Shown: positions 8,870-18,385 of the stretch, piece after piece | Numbering within the stretch: position 1 is the stretch's first letter | Layout: each line of letters opens with the position of its first letter | NCBI RefSeq assembly: GCF_003441615.1 | Contig: NZ_CP031842.1 | Location: 2,984,001 to 3,048,000, forward strand | Source: Dechloromonas sp. HYN0024 | Lineage (GTDB): Bacteria; Pseudomonadota; Gammaproteobacteria; Burkholderiales; Rhodocyclaceae | DNA: 64,000 nt | Reading direction: 5' to 3' | Notes under the pieces: generated by a model | Seen by the model: the letters and a program-made list of their open reading frames with translations, nothing else | What the model was told of the DNA's origin: nothing | Databases searched by the model: none | Program-made: the position numbers and the translations under genes

Positions 8870-9783
8870 TTTTCCTCGACCACCTCGCCGCCCAGCGCTT
8901 CAATCAGTTGCGGCAGGAAGCGCGAAAGTTCGCCAGTCATCAGGGCAAAATCGGCGTCGAACTGTTCGTCGGCATGTTCTGCCGATTTCTCGGCTTCTTC
9001 CTTGAGCAGGTCGAGGAAGGCGAGGCGCTTGATTTCGAGCTTTTCGCCAAGCACAAAGGAAATTCGGTCATCCCAGGTCAGGGCCAGCTTGGTGGGCAGC
9101 TTGCCACTGGCCAGGTGGGCCTTGATTTCACCGCTGATACCATCGCCGTCGAGCGGGTGGCGAACGTAACGCACGGCGGCTTTTTCCTCGCCGACCGCCT
9201 TCAGTTCGCAGTCGCGGTCGATGGTGAAAGCGCCCGGGGCATCGCCGCCGGCCAACCAGTCAGCCATCGCCGATTGTGGTGAAACTTGGGTATGAAGCAT
9301 GGTCAGCGGGAAGTCGTCGAGGCAATGACGCAGATGCTCGATGACCTCTTCGGCCTTGGCCGGACTGGCCGCATCGACGCAGAACCAGCCGGACTGCGGG
9401 TCGAGCCAGACGTAGGTGGTGCGGCGACGGGTGAAGGCGCGCGGCATCAGTTCCTCGGTAATCCGCTCGCGCAACTCCTTCAGCTGCTTGCGACCCGGCG
9501 CGTAGCCCTGCTGCGCCTCGATCAGTTCGGCCCGCTCGCGGACCTCGTCATTGACCACGGAGGAAGGCAGCAAGCGCTGCTCGATGCTGAGTGCAATCAT
9601 CCATTGCCGACCCAGCGAATAGACCAGCGCCCCGTCGCGGCGCGGCGATACCCAGCCCCGGCTCATCGGCTGGTTGCTCGGGCACTTCACAAACGGGCCA
9701 CGGCCCAGTTGCTCTTCAAATTTCGCGAGGTCGATATTCCACGGCGTCGGCAGGCGGTAGAGCTGGAGATTACGGAACCACAT
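8866..9783 (-). CDS. rdgC: Recombination-associated protein RdgC
   Basis: The 305-residue protein begins MWFRNLQLYRLPTPW and has the family segment WVSPRRDGALVYSLGRQWMI. RdgC forms a ring-shaped dimer on DNA and limits RecA and RecBCD-linked recombination; it acts in the nucleoid. Length is normal for the family. It is the first gene of a tightly overlapping rdgC-ychJ-yheS set. The 180 bases upstream hold the terminator of the preceding cytochrome gene, which points to a separate promoter for rdgC. Confidence 0.95.
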   Translation of the reverse strand: MWFRNLQLYRLPTPWNIDLAKFEEQLGRGPFVKCPSNQPMSRGWVSPRRDGALVYSLGRQWMIALSIEQRLLPSSVVNDEVRERAELIEAQQGYAPGRKQLKELRERITEELMPRAFTRRRTTYVWLDPQSGWFCVDAASPAKAEEVIEHLRHCLDDFPLTMLHTQVSPQSAMADWLAGGDAPGAFTIDRDCELKAVGEEKAAVRYVRHPLDGDGISGEIKAHLASGKLPTKLALTWDDRISFVLGEKLEIKRLAFLDLLKEEAEKSAEHADEQFDADFALMTGELSRFLPQLIEALGGEVVEEK

Positions 9784-9890
9784 GAATCATTCCCGGTTTG
9801 CAGTCATTGAGGCGCGAGAGTTTAACAGCCCGCCATCGTTGCTGCATGACGACCCGACAAGGCGAACGAAATGAGGCGCGCCACCGGCCC

Positions 9891-9930
9891 CAAAAAGCAA
9901 AAATGCCGGCATTGTTGAATGCCGGCATTT
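9891..9930 (-). terminator. Intrinsic terminator after the dihaem cytochrome gene
   Basis: A perfect 13-base inverted repeat, AAATGCCGGCATT at 9901-9913 and AATGCCGGCATTT at 9918-9930 with a four-base loop. Read on the minus strand it is followed by TTTTTGCTTTTTGG. Each arm is itself palindromic at its core (AATGCCGGCATT). It lies 33 bases after the cytochrome stop. Confidence 0.85.
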
Positions 9931-9963
9931 CGCCCCCTGAAGCGGCCATTGAGCCGCCGGGTT

Positions 9964-10584
9964 TTATTTGCTGACGGCGGAACTGCCCGTCTTGCTGACC
10001 ATGAATTCAACCGCTGCCTTGAGCTCGGCATCGCTCAGATTGGCCAGTCCACCGCGGGCCGGCATTGAGTTATGGCCGCCAATCGCCGACTTGATCAAAG
10101 GATCAACACCATTTTGCAGGCGCGGCTTCCAGTCATTCATGTCGCCCAGTTTCGGCGCGCCCTGTTTGCCGGTCAGATGGCATTCCTGGCAACGCTCCTG
10201 AACGACTTGTTCACCGCTTCGCGAATGTTCGGCCTTGAAGACTTTCTTGGCATCAGCCGCCTTGCCACCGCTCACCATGTAGCCGACGGCCCGGGTCATC
10301 TCGAGATCGGTTAGCGCGGCCTGGCCACCGTGGGCCGGCATGTTCTTGACGCCGGTGATGGCATTCTGGGTCATCTTATCCAGCCCCTTGGCTGCACGCT
10401 GGGCCCAGGCAGCCTGATCGCCAATTTTTGGTGCGCCATCCTTGCCCGTCGCATGACAGGCAACACAAACCGTTTCGACCACTTCCTTGCCGGAGCGATC
10501 GGCCGCCAGTACGGGAGCCGCAGTCACGGCCAGCGTAAGGAAGGAAAGCAGCAGCCCACCGGGAATGGATTTTACTTTTTTCAT
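9964..10584 (-). CDS. Periplasmic dihaem cytochrome c (tandem c5-like domains)
   Basis: The 206-residue protein has a signal peptide (MKKVKSIPGG then a hydrophobic stretch ending VLAADR near residue 28) and two similar domains. Haem sites are CVACH (40-44) and CQECH (132-136); the likely Met ligands are Met82 in NMPAHGG and Met174 in SMPARGG. Both halves share GAPK(I/L)GD and a W-x(2)-R pattern, so the gene looks like an internal duplication of a cytochrome c5-type domain. It probably shuttles electrons in the periplasm; partners cannot be named. The anchored single-haem cytochrome at 25655 carries the same domain type. Confidence 0.92.
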   Translation of the reverse strand: MKKVKSIPGGLLLSFLTLAVTAAPVLAADRSGKEVVETVCVACHATGKDGAPKIGDQAAWAQRAAKGLDKMTQNAITGVKNMPAHGGQAALTDLEMTRAVGYMVSGGKAADAKKVFKAEHSRSGEQVVQERCQECHLTGKQGAPKLGDMNDWKPRLQNGVDPLIKSAIGGHNSMPARGGLANLSDAELKAAVEFMVSKTGSSAVSK

Positions 10585-10647
10585 GGTTCCCTCATTTTTC
10601 TGATAAATCCGAGTTTTTATTTTACTCAGAGGAAACCATTCTGCCAG

Positions 10648-11391
10648 CTATTTTTTTCGGAAAATCACATCCCAAACGCCATGCCCCAAACGAATGCCAC
10701 GATTTTCAAATTTCGTCAGCGGCCGGTAGTCCGGACGCGGCGCAAAACCATCTGCAGAATTGGTCAGCGTCGACTCTGCCGACAGCACTTCCAGCATCTG
10801 GTGCGCGTACTCCTCCCAGTCGGTGGCACAGTGGAAATAGCCGCCCGGCTTGAGGCGCGAGGCAAGCAGTGCGACAAAAGGCGACTGGATCAGGCGACGC
10901 TTGTTGTGTCGGGCCTTGTGCCAGGGATCGGGGAAAAACACATGGACACCATCAAGCGAGCCCTCGGGCAGCATGTCGCGGACCACTTCGACCGCATCGT
11001 GCTGGCAGATACGCAGGTTGCTCAGTTCGCGCTCGGCGATCTGCTTGCACAGCGCCCCCACGCCGGGCACGTGCACTTCGACGCCAAGATAATCGTTGTC
11101 GCGATTGGCATCGGCGATCTTGGCCGTGGTTTCACCCATGCCGGTGCCGATTTCGAGGATTTTCGGGCTGCTCCGGCCATAGATCGCGGCCAGATCAATG
11201 GGCTGTGCCTGATAGACGATGCCGATCTTTGGCATCATCTCGGCATAGTAGTTCTCCTGGGCCGATGACATGCGGCCGGCACGGCGAACGTAGCTCTTGA
11301 TGTGGCCATGCGTTTGCGTCGATGCGTCGCGACCTTCTTCGTAAACGCCTTCGCCGACTGCGGCGGGGTGAATCAGGGGGGTATCGCTCAT
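10648..11391 (-). CDS. trmB: tRNA (guanine-N7-)-methyltransferase
   Basis: Methylates G46 of tRNAs using SAM. The 247-residue protein has the family SAM motif [12 protein letters not shown], the segment VEVHVPGVG, the catalytic-region motif [17 protein letters not shown] and the C-terminal ATDWEEYAH motif. The first 40 residues are a variable extension. Its ATG overlaps the thiG stop (TCATGA region at 11388-11391), indicating coupled translation at the end of the thiS-thiG transcript. The last base of the gene lies 63 bases before the cytochrome c start. Confidence 0.96.
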   Translation of the reverse strand: MSDTPLIHPAAVGEGVYEEGRDASTQTHGHIKSYVRRAGRMSSAQENYYAEMMPKIGIVYQAQPIDLAAIYGRSSPKILEIGTGMGETTAKIADANRDNDYLGVEVHVPGVGALCKQIAERELSNLRICQHDAVEVVRDMLPEGSLDGVHVFFPDPWHKARHNKRRLIQSPFVALLASRLKPGGYFHCATDWEEYAHQMLEVLSAESTLTNSADGFAPRPDYRPLTKFENRGIRLGHGVWDVIFRKK

Positions 11392-12170
11392 GAGCCGATC
11401 AATCCGGAAGTCGGCGACGAGGGGTCGGCCGAGTAGAGTTTGCGCGGCATACGGCCCGCCATGAAAGCCTCGCGGCCGGCTTCGACGCCCTTCCGCATGG
11501 CACTGGCCATGAGCACCGGATTCTTGGCATGAGCGATGGCGGTGTTCATCAGGACACCGTCACAGCCCAGTTCCATCGCAATAGCCGCATCGGAGGCAGT
11601 GCCGACGCCAGCATCGACAATCACCGGCACCTTGGCGTTGTCGATGATCAAGCGCAGGTTCCACGGATTGAGGATACCCATACCGGAGCCGATCAGCGAG
11701 GCAAGAGGCATCACGGCAACGCAACCGATTTCTTCGAGCATCTTGGCCTGGATCGGATCATCCGAGCAGTACACCATGACGTGGAAGCCATCCTTGACGA
11801 GCGTTTCCGCCGCCTTGAGGGTTTCCGGCATGTTCGGGAAGAGGCTGGTCGGATCGCCGAGGACTTCGAGCTTGCACAGCGGATGGCCGTCGAGCAGTTC
11901 GCGCGCCAGACGCAGGGTGCGCACCGCATCGTCGGCCGTGTAACAGCCTGCGGTGTTGGGCAGGATGGTGAATTGCGACGGCGGCAGGGCGTCGAGCAGA
12001 TTAGGCTGGCTCGGGTCCTGGCCGATATTCATGCGACGAATCGCCACGGTGACGATTTCGGCCCCGGAAGCATCAATGGCCGCACGCGTTTCGGCGAAAT
12101 CCTTGTACTTGCCGGTGCCGACCAGCAAACGGGAACGGTATGCCTTGCCGGCGATAGTCAGTTGATGCAT
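11388..12170 (-). CDS. thiG: Thiazole synthase
   Basis: Makes the thiazole phosphate of thiamine from deoxyxylulose phosphate, dehydroglycine and ThiS thiocarboxylate. The 260-residue TIM-barrel protein has [10 protein letters not shown] at the start, the Schiff-base lysine region CKLEVLGD, and [15 protein letters not shown] with the phosphate-site [12 protein letters not shown]. It is 76 bases downstream of thiS and overlaps trmB. The 76-base gap between thiS and thiG holds nothing I recognise. Confidence 0.97.
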   Translation of the reverse strand: MHQLTIAGKAYRSRLLVGTGKYKDFAETRAAIDASGAEIVTVAIRRMNIGQDPSQPNLLDALPPSQFTILPNTAGCYTADDAVRTLRLARELLDGHPLCKLEVLGDPTSLFPNMPETLKAAETLVKDGFHVMVYCSDDPIQAKMLEEIGCVAVMPLASLIGSGMGILNPWNLRLIIDNAKVPVIVDAGVGTASDAAIAMELGCDGVLMNTAIAHAKNPVLMASAMRKGVEAGREAFMAGRMPRKLYSADPSSPTSGLIGS

Positions 12171-12246
12171 GTCTTTTGGGATCCAGTTATTAGGCTTTTG
12201 CTGTTAGTAGTCAAAGGCGAGTGGCCAGCGGAACGATTACTCGATC

Positions 12247-12450
12247 CTAACCACCGCCGACCGCGACGACAATTTCCAGGCGGTCACCCGAAGCCAGGGC
12301 CGTGGTGGCGTGCTGGCTCTTGGGAACGATTTCGCCGTTACGTTCGATGGCGATGCGCTTGCCGGTATAGCCGAGTTGCTCAATCAAGCCGCTCACGGTC
12401 AGTGCATCGGAAAACTGGCGGCTTTCGCCATTGATCTTGAGTTCTAGCAT
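12247..12450 (-). CDS. thiS: Sulfur carrier protein ThiS
   Basis: A 67-residue ubiquitin-fold carrier whose C-terminal Gly-Gly becomes a thiocarboxylate and donates sulfur to ThiG. It begins MLELKINGES and ends VVAVGGG, so the required GG tail is present, with one extra Gly. It starts four bases after the end of the SDR gene, which makes it part of the dsbA-SDR-thiS-thiG-trmB transcript. No TPP riboswitch precedes it because coding sequence abuts its start. Confidence 0.95.
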   Translation of the reverse strand: MLELKINGESRQFSDALTVSGLIEQLGYTGKRIAIERNGEIVPKSQHATTALASGDRLEIVVAVGGG

Positions 12451-12454
12451 CGGG

Positions 12455-13237
12455 CTATTTTAACAAGCCGCGCGGCTTGCGCGGGGCGCTGGTGAAAAGA
12501 CGGTCGTACAGCCAGTTGGGCAGGGCCCGCAGAATTTTCGCGACAATGCCCATTTGCCAGGGAATCACCGTGTAGGTGACGCCGCGCTCAATGGCGGCAG
12601 CGAAACGCTCGGCAGCTTGCTCTACCGGCAGCAAAAAGGGCATCTGGTAACCGTTGACGGCCGTCATCGGCGATTCGATGTAGCCCGGCGCAATGGTCAC
12701 CACCTTGATGCCGTACGGCCGCATTTCGAGCCGCAGGCTCTCGAGATAGCTGATCGCCGCCGCCTTCGAGGCTGAATAAGCCTCCGCCCCCGGCAGGCCG
12801 CGAATACCGGCAACCGAGGCGATGCCAACCAGGCGCTGCCTTTTCCGACAGGCACCGTCGGCTGCCTTGAGCGCCGGAATGAACGGCGCAAAGCTTGCCG
12901 CCATGCCGAACACATTGATATCCATGATGCGGCGGAAGGCGACCAGATCCTCCTCGCACTCGGTCAGCGTGCCAGCGGAGACGCCGGCATTGGCGATGAC
13001 GATATCCGGGGCCCCGAAGCGGGCGACAAAATCGGTCGCCGCCGCATGCAGCGCAGGCGCATCGCTGACATCCAGCGGATAGCAGGCATGCTGCCCGCCG
13101 AGACGCTGGTTCAGCCCGTCAAGAAAGGTACTGCGGCGCGCCGCCAGGCCGAGCGTTGCGCCCTGAGCGGCGTAGTAAACGGCAAGCGCCTCGCCGATTC
13201 CCGACGAGGCGCCCGTGATGAAGACCTTCAGGGACAA
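12455..13237 (-). CDS. SDR family NAD(P)-dependent oxidoreductase
   Basis: The 260-residue classical short-chain dehydrogenase has the cofactor motif TGASSGIG (residues 8-15), NAG in VIANAGVS, catalytic Ser in GIASVAG and YSASK. Substrate is unknown. The start is a TTG at 13235-13237, directly after the dsbA stop (TAATTG), with AAGAAG a few bases upstream; no ATG or GTG lies close enough to keep the whole cofactor loop. The last 20 residues are basic. It sits between dsbA and thiS without gaps, but nothing ties it to either pathway. Confidence 0.9.
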   Translation of the reverse strand: MSLKVFITGASSGIGEALAVYYAAQGATLGLAARRSTFLDGLNQRLGGQHACYPLDVSDAPALHAAATDFVARFGAPDIVIANAGVSAGTLTECEEDLVAFRRIMDINVFGMAASFAPFIPALKAADGACRKRQRLVGIASVAGIRGLPGAEAYSASKAAAISYLESLRLEMRPYGIKVVTIAPGYIESPMTAVNGYQMPFLLPVEQAAERFAAAIERGVTYTVIPWQMGIVAKILRALPNWLYDRLFTSAPRKPRGLLK

Positions 13238-13882
13238 TTACTTCTTGCCGGACTTTTCGGCACGTGCCTTGGCGATCAGCTTGTCGGCGACGACCAGCTT
13301 TTCGTTGAAACCGATGTCGCCGATCAGGAACTTGCCTTCGACAGCAAGCGCCGGAACGCCGGTGATCTTGTAGGCCATGGCCATCTGGTCGGCGCGGCTG
13401 ACCTTGCTCATGACACCGAAGGAGTTGAAGGTTTCGGCGAATTTCTTGGCATCGACGCCCTTTTTGACCACCCATTCGTTCAGCGTCTTTTCGTCGAACA
13501 GATTGACGCGCTCACCATGAATTGCCTGGAAGACACTGGCTTCAAGTCGCGCCAGGTCACCGGTGATTTCCAGGGTGTAATAGAGCTTGGCAATATTGGC
13601 CCAGGCGGCGCGACCAAAGGTGATCGGCACCTTCTTGACGACCACGTCAGCCGGTTGCTTGGCGGCCCAGGCTATCAGCAGGGGGTTGAAATCGGCGCAG
13701 TGCGGGCAGCCATAGCTGAAAAACTCCAGGACTTCGATTTTCGCTGCATTTTCAGTCGGCTGAGCCGGCGTGATCGGCGTGAAATCCTTGCCGGCATTCT
13801 GGGCCATGGACGGCGTTGCGACGGTCAGCGCGGCAACGAGGGCAAAAACGATACCGACAAAACTACGACGTGAATGCTTCAT
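13238..13882 (-). CDS. dsbA: Thiol:disulfide interchange protein DsbA
   Basis: Periplasmic oxidase that introduces disulfides into exported proteins. The 214-residue precursor has a signal peptide cleaved near SMAQ (residues 25-28) and the active site CPHC at 59-62 in the motif FFSYGCPHC. The cis-proline region is GVPALAVEGKF. Length and layout fit the DsbA of betaproteobacteria. It follows the SPOR-domain gene by nine bases and its stop touches the SDR start. Confidence 0.95.
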   Translation of the reverse strand: MKHSRRSFVGIVFALVAALTVATPSMAQNAGKDFTPITPAQPTENAAKIEVLEFFSYGCPHCADFNPLLIAWAAKQPADVVVKKVPITFGRAAWANIAKLYYTLEITGDLARLEASVFQAIHGERVNLFDEKTLNEWVVKKGVDAKKFAETFNSFGVMSKVSRADQMAMAYKITGVPALAVEGKFLIGDIGFNEKLVVADKLIAKARAEKSGKK

Positions 13883-13891
13883 TCGCTACTC

Positions 13892-14506
13892 CTATTTGGC
13901 AAGCTGGGCTTCAACGCCGGATTTGGCAAGCTCGGCGCGTACTTTGTTCAATTCATCGATCTTCGTGTAGGGGCCGACACGAACCCGGTAGAAGGTTTTG
14001 TCCTGAATCATCACCTGCTGGACAACGGCCTCAATACCCATAAACGCGAGTTTGGCCTTTTGGTTGTCAGCGTCCTGCGCCGTACTGAAGGAACCGGCCT
14101 GGAGGAAGAGCGGCGTCTTGGACTCCTTGGACTCTTCCTTCTTGTCATCTTTCTTCGTTTCGGCCGGCTTGGCCTCCGCCTTGTCTGCCTTGTCCGGCAC
14201 GGCGTCAGCCTTGCCCGGCAGAATGTCGTAAAACTGGAAACGCTTCTCGGGAACCGGATCGCCGGGCTTGCCGGGCAAGGCCATCGGCTGCCCTGGCTGG
14301 GCGTTCTTGCTACCGGCGGCGGCATCGGCCTTGACAGGGGGCTGCGCCTTCTCGACAAAGGGCAGCGGCGACTTGTTGAGATACCAGACGACACCAGCGG
14401 CCAAAGCGACACCGATAACCAGACCGATGAACATGCCGACCAGCGTACCGCCGGCAGCCTTCTTCTTGGCCGGCTGACTCTTGCGGGGTTTCATATCGCG
14501 ACTCAT
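13892..14506 (-). CDS. SPOR-domain membrane protein (FtsN-like)
   Basis: The 204-residue protein has a short basic cytoplasmic N-terminus, one transmembrane helix at about residues 22-46, a Pro/Ala/Lys-rich periplasmic linker, and a C-terminal SPOR domain (from about 130: LFLQAGSFSTAQDADNQKA, ending YTKIDELNKVRAELAKSG). SPOR domains bind denuded peptidoglycan at the septum, so a role in cell division like FtsN is likely. It lies nine bases after argS, the usual betaproteobacterial position for this protein. Confidence 0.9.
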   Translation of the reverse strand: MSRDMKPRKSQPAKKKAAGGTLVGMFIGLVIGVALAAGVVWYLNKSPLPFVEKAQPPVKADAAAGSKNAQPGQPMALPGKPGDPVPEKRFQFYDILPGKADAVPDKADKAEAKPAETKKDDKKEESKESKTPLFLQAGSFSTAQDADNQKAKLAFMGIEAVVQQVMIQDKTFYRVRVGPYTKIDELNKVRAELAKSGVEAQLAK

Positions 14507-14515
14507 CGAATTTCC

Positions 14516-16279
14516 TTACATGGATTCCGGACAGCTCACGCCCAGGATGGCCAGACCATTGCGGATCGTCTGGCGAACAGCCACAGCGAGGGCGACACGG
14601 GCGTCGCGCAAGGCCCCATCATCAACGAGCATGCGCTCGGCGTTGTACCAGCCGTGGAACTCACCGGCCAGATCCTTGAGGTAGAAGGCGATCAGGTGCG
14701 GTGCCAATTCCCGGGCGGCGCTGTCAATCAGATCACGGAACTCGGTCAGCTTGCTTGCAATGGTCAGTTCGCGCGGATTGCTCAGCAGCGACAGATCGGC
14801 ATCTTCAAGCGTCTTCAGATCGCCAGCCCACTGATTGACCACCGAGCAGATACGGGCATGGGCGTACTGGATGTAATAGACCGGGTTTTCGTTGGTCTGG
14901 CTCTTCGCCAGATCGAGGTCGAAATCAAGATGCTGGTCGGATTTGCGCAGGGCGTAGAAGAAGCGGCAGGCATCGTTGCCGACTTCGCCACGCAATTCGC
15001 GCAGCGTGACGAACTCTCCCGAACGCGTCGACATCGAGGCCTTCTGACCATTGCGGTAAAGCACGGCAAACTGGACAAGGGCAACCTGCAGCTTCTTGGC
15101 ATCGAGGCCAAGCGCCGTGATCGCGCCGTTGACGCGGGAAATATAGCCGTGGTGGTCAGCCCCCCAGATGTTGATGACCTTGTCGAAACCGCGCTCGAAC
15201 TTGTTGAGGTGATAGGCGATATCGGAGGCGAAATAGGTGTAGAGACCATTCTCGCGCTGGACGACGCGATCCTTCTCGTCGCCGAAGGTGGTCGACTTGA
15301 ACCAGCGAGCTCCGTTCTGCACATACAGGTGGCCGTTCTTTTCGAGCAGATCGACGCAACGGGCGACCAGCCCGGTATCAAATAATGCCTGCTCGGAGAA
15401 CCAGACGTCGAAATGGACGCCGAACTCTTCGAGATCGTTGCGCCCGTCAGCCAACTGTTCGGACAGGGCATGACGGTGAACGTAAGCCCAGTCCGGACCA
15501 AGCAATTCCTTGGCGCGGGCGATCAGGGCATCGAGCTGCTGCTCGCGCTGCTGCTTGGCTTCGTCATCGCTCCGTGTGGCGTCGGGGAAACCCGGCGTGC
15601 CAGCCAGCACGGCATCGGCCGTGCGCACGTACTTGTCGCCGTGGGCGTGCTTCAACTGCTCGGCCATGTCGCGCACATAGTCGCCCTGATAGCCATTGGG
15701 CGGGAAGGGCACCGTGACGCCCTGCTGCTCGAGATAACGCAACCAGGTCGACACCGCCAGGATGTCCATCTGACGACCCGCATCATTGACGTAATACTCG
15801 CGCGTCACGTCCCAGCCGGCAAAGGTCAGCAAGCTCGACAGCGATGCGCCGTAAGCCGCACCGCGCCCATGGCCGACGTGCAGCGGGCCGGTCGGATTGG
15901 CCGAAACGAACTCGACCTGAACCTTCTGCCAGGCACCGAGCGTGGAACGGCCGAAGTTCTCGCCTTCAGCCAGCACGGCCTTGACGATACTGGTCTTGGC
16001 GCTGGCGTCGAGGGTGAAATTGATGAACCCGGCCCCGGCCACTTCAGCCTTGGTAACCAATGCCGAAACGGGCAATTCGTTCACCAGTTGCTGGGCGATT
16101 TCACGCGGATTCTTCTTCAGCGCCTTGGCCAGTTGCATGGCCAGATTGGTCGCGAAGTCACCGTGCGTCGGGTCACGCGGGCGCTCAAGCTGGATGGGGG
16201 TATTGTCAGCGCCCGGCACCACGCTGGCGAGAGACTGTTGAAGGAGGGCGGTGAGCTGGGATTTGACGTCTAGGGGCAT
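14516..16279 (-). CDS. argS: Arginyl-tRNA synthetase
   Basis: Charges tRNA-Arg with arginine. The 587-residue class I synthetase has the HIGH-type motif in ANPTGPLHVGHGRG and the KMSKS-equivalent in ASMSTRSGEFVTL, plus an N-terminal Add1 domain and a C-terminal DALR anticodon domain (YYIQYAHARICSV). No defects were seen. It is the first gene of a long minus-strand run argS-SPOR-dsbA-SDR-thiS-thiG-trmB. Confidence 0.97.
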   Translation of the reverse strand: MPLDVKSQLTALLQQSLASVVPGADNTPIQLERPRDPTHGDFATNLAMQLAKALKKNPREIAQQLVNELPVSALVTKAEVAGAGFINFTLDASAKTSIVKAVLAEGENFGRSTLGAWQKVQVEFVSANPTGPLHVGHGRGAAYGASLSSLLTFAGWDVTREYYVNDAGRQMDILAVSTWLRYLEQQGVTVPFPPNGYQGDYVRDMAEQLKHAHGDKYVRTADAVLAGTPGFPDATRSDDEAKQQREQQLDALIARAKELLGPDWAYVHRHALSEQLADGRNDLEEFGVHFDVWFSEQALFDTGLVARCVDLLEKNGHLYVQNGARWFKSTTFGDEKDRVVQRENGLYTYFASDIAYHLNKFERGFDKVINIWGADHHGYISRVNGAITALGLDAKKLQVALVQFAVLYRNGQKASMSTRSGEFVTLRELRGEVGNDACRFFYALRKSDQHLDFDLDLAKSQTNENPVYYIQYAHARICSVVNQWAGDLKTLEDADLSLLSNPRELTIASKLTEFRDLIDSAARELAPHLIAFYLKDLAGEFHGWYNAERMLVDDGALRDARVALAVAVRQTIRNGLAILGVSCPESM

Positions 16280-16327
16280 TGATTCGCGGCACGAAATTGC
16301 AAAACGTCGATTATACGCTGTCGATCC

Positions 16328-16846
16328 CTACTTATTGCCTGCCAAGGGTGGCGCAACAATCGCCGACCAGGCCGCCAGTTTCTCGGCATAGCTGCACGCC
16401 GCATGCGCCGGACTGGTCGATGGCAAGCGGATCAACTGCCAGCGGGCATCCGGCAATCCAGGCAGGACGTGGCGGCGGAACGCGGCTTCAGCGGCAGCAC
16501 CATTAAAATAAATTCGCTGAATATGGCGATGCACGGCAAAAAAGGCCGGAAAGTCGTTAACCCGCACCGAAGCCTTGACGATATCGGCGTCGAGACTGCC
16601 CGCCCGCTCACCAGCGGCGATCACATCCCACAGGGCAATGCCAGCTGCCCGCAGACGGGCCAGGCGCAACGCATAGGGAAGGTCCGGTCCGGCCCCCAGC
16701 AGGTCGCCCATGAGACGCCAGAAAACATTTTGCCGGTTGGCGTAATAGGCCTGGGCATCGAGTGACACTTTGCCCGGCAGACTCCCCAGGACGAGCACCT
16801 GCGCCGACGGATCGGCCTCCGGCAGGAAACCGTGACTCAGGGCCAC
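16328..16846 (-). CDS. DNA-deoxyinosine glycosylase (UDG superfamily)
   Basis: The 172-residue protein has motif 1 LVLGSLPGKVSL (about 18-29), the segment YYANRQNVFW and the late motif LPSTSPAHA, as in the hypoxanthine-DNA glycosylases of the uracil-DNA glycosylase superfamily. It would excise hypoxanthine formed by adenine deamination, starting base-excision repair. The assignment is by motif; older annotations call such proteins G/U mismatch-specific glycosylase. It stands between argS and the diguanylate cyclase on the same strand with small gaps. Confidence 0.86.
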   Translation of the reverse strand: MALSHGFLPEADPSAQVLVLGSLPGKVSLDAQAYYANRQNVFWRLMGDLLGAGPDLPYALRLARLRAAGIALWDVIAAGERAGSLDADIVKASVRVNDFPAFFAVHRHIQRIYFNGAAAEAAFRRHVLPGLPDARWQLIRLPSTSPAHAACSYAEKLAAWSAIVAPPLAGNK

Positions 16847-16861
16847 TGGAAAACTACAGGA

Positions 16862-18385
16862 TCAGCCACCCATGACACGATTTTTGCCGGCCCGCTTGGC
16901 CAGATACATGGCCTGATCGGCACGGCGAATGGCGTTGGTTCCGGACTCATCAGCCCCAACCTGGGCAACGCCGGCACTAAAGGTAATGAGGATCTTCTCG
17001 CTGCCAGCCATATAGATGGCCTTGGTCAGTTCACGCTGGAGACGGGCCATCGCCTCGATCCCTGCCTCCAGCATGGTATCGGGCATCAGCACAACAAACT
17101 CCTCGCCACCGTAACGGGCCAGGGTATCGCTCGGCCGCATGCAGCGGCGCGTGACATCGGCCAGGTGAACCAGGGCGCGATCACCCGCATCGTGACCAAA
17201 CGTGTCGTTAAGTTTCTTGAAGTTGTCGATATCAAGCAGGCTCACCGACAAGGGCGTCTCTTTCCGCCGCATGCTCGAAATTTCCCGCTCCATGGCTTCT
17301 TCCAGACCTTTCCGGTTGAGCGCATCGGTCAGCGGGTCATGGCGGGCAAGGGCACTGGCACTGTCGAGCTCCTGGTGCAGATGCGTCAGTTCCGCCTCGG
17401 TCACCACCACTTTTTCCTGCAGGGTCTTGAGCTTCTCGCGCGACTGCGCACTTTCCTGAGCCATCGCCTGGGTGGCCGAAATGACGCCACCGAGCAGCGG
17501 CTTGAGATCTTCAATGGTGTTCGCCTGCTCGATCTGCCGGGCGCTTTGCTGAATAACCCCCTCGAACTCGACGCTTGACTGATTCATCGCCCCCAGGTTT
17601 TCGATGAACTCGGAAAGCATCTGACGCATTTCCTGCTGCGCCTGAACGGCGCGCGACTTGGCGCGCCCCTGCTTTTCCATGACGTCGCGCAGACGTCTTT
17701 CCATTTCGTCGAGGTGACGCAGGGTCAGGGGCGGCGCCACGCTGGCCAGCAGACCATCGATCTGGCCCTTGAGCCAACTGTCGTCAGTGCTCAATTCGCC
17801 AATATTTTCAATAATCAGATGCAGCAGCTTGAGCAGGGAGCTCTTGATTTCAGCCTGCTCTTCGGCGGCAAAGGCGGCCTGCCGGGTGAGACTGGCCAAT
17901 GCTGTCTGCACCGGTTCGGCATCAATGACCGGTTGCTTGAGCATGCCAAGTATTTCGCCGGCGATCTCGACAATTCTCGAATCCTCATCGCCCAGCGCCG
18001 GCAACATGCTTTGAATAAAACCCGACAGCCTGGCCGAGAACTCCTCGGGCAATGCACTTGCCGCGCCCGCAGCCGGGGACGACGCCCGGACGCCTGATTC
18101 GCCGGCCAGAACAAAGGCGCCCAGCGACTCCTTGAAACCTTGCCAGCTATGCCTGGAAATGGCCGCTGAAATCTTGCCAAGCTCTGCCTCCTGGGCACTG
18201 TTCCGGGCGGCCAGAGCCTCCAGCAACTCGCGCAGCTGCCACTCCGGAAACGGCGGCAGATTGGGCAGATTGGCGATTTCGTTATAAGTAGCCTGATAAT
18301 TGGCCGGGGTCGGGGCCAAATGATGCGCCGCAAGATACTTGAGCGCCTCGCGCGCAATATGAGAGGGGTGTTTCGGTTCGTTCAT
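16862..18385 (-). CDS. GGDEF-domain diguanylate cyclase
   Basis: The 507-residue protein has a C-terminal GGDEF domain (about residues 340-505) with an intact active site RYGGEEF and, five residues before it, an RPSD inhibitory-site motif, so product feedback is expected. It makes the second messenger cyclic di-GMP from GTP. The N-terminal 335 residues are mostly helical with coiled-coil character (for example LQEKVVVTEAELTHLHQEL) and no transmembrane segment or known sensor domain that I can name; the start resembles the N-terminus of other cytosolic betaproteobacterial GGDEF proteins. It is divergent from ubiB. Confidence 0.93.
   Translation of the reverse strand: MNEPKHPSHIAREALKYLAAHHLAPTPANYQATYNEIANLPNLPPFPEWQLRELLEALAARNSAQEAELGKISAAISRHSWQGFKESLGAFVLAGESGVRASSPAAGAASALPEEFSARLSGFIQSMLPALGDEDSRIVEIAGEILGMLKQPVIDAEPVQTALASLTRQAAFAAEEQAEIKSSLLKLLHLIIENIGELSTDDSWLKGQIDGLLASVAPPLTLRHLDEMERRLRDVMEKQGRAKSRAVQAQQEMRQMLSEFIENLGAMNQSSVEFEGVIQQSARQIEQANTIEDLKPLLGGVISATQAMAQESAQSREKLKTLQEKVVVTEAELTHLHQELDSASALARHDPLTDALNRKGLEEAMEREISSMRRKETPLSVSLLDIDNFKKLNDTFGHDAGDRALVHLADVTRRCMRPSDTLARYGGEEFVVLMPDTMLEAGIEAMARLQRELTKAIYMAGSEKILITFSAGVAQVGADESGTNAIRRADQAMYLAKRAGKNRVMGG

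Noticed and set aside
13874..15385. 503-codon open frame on the plus strand
   Set aside because: Antisense to argS and the SPOR gene; composition artefact of high GC with no start signal.
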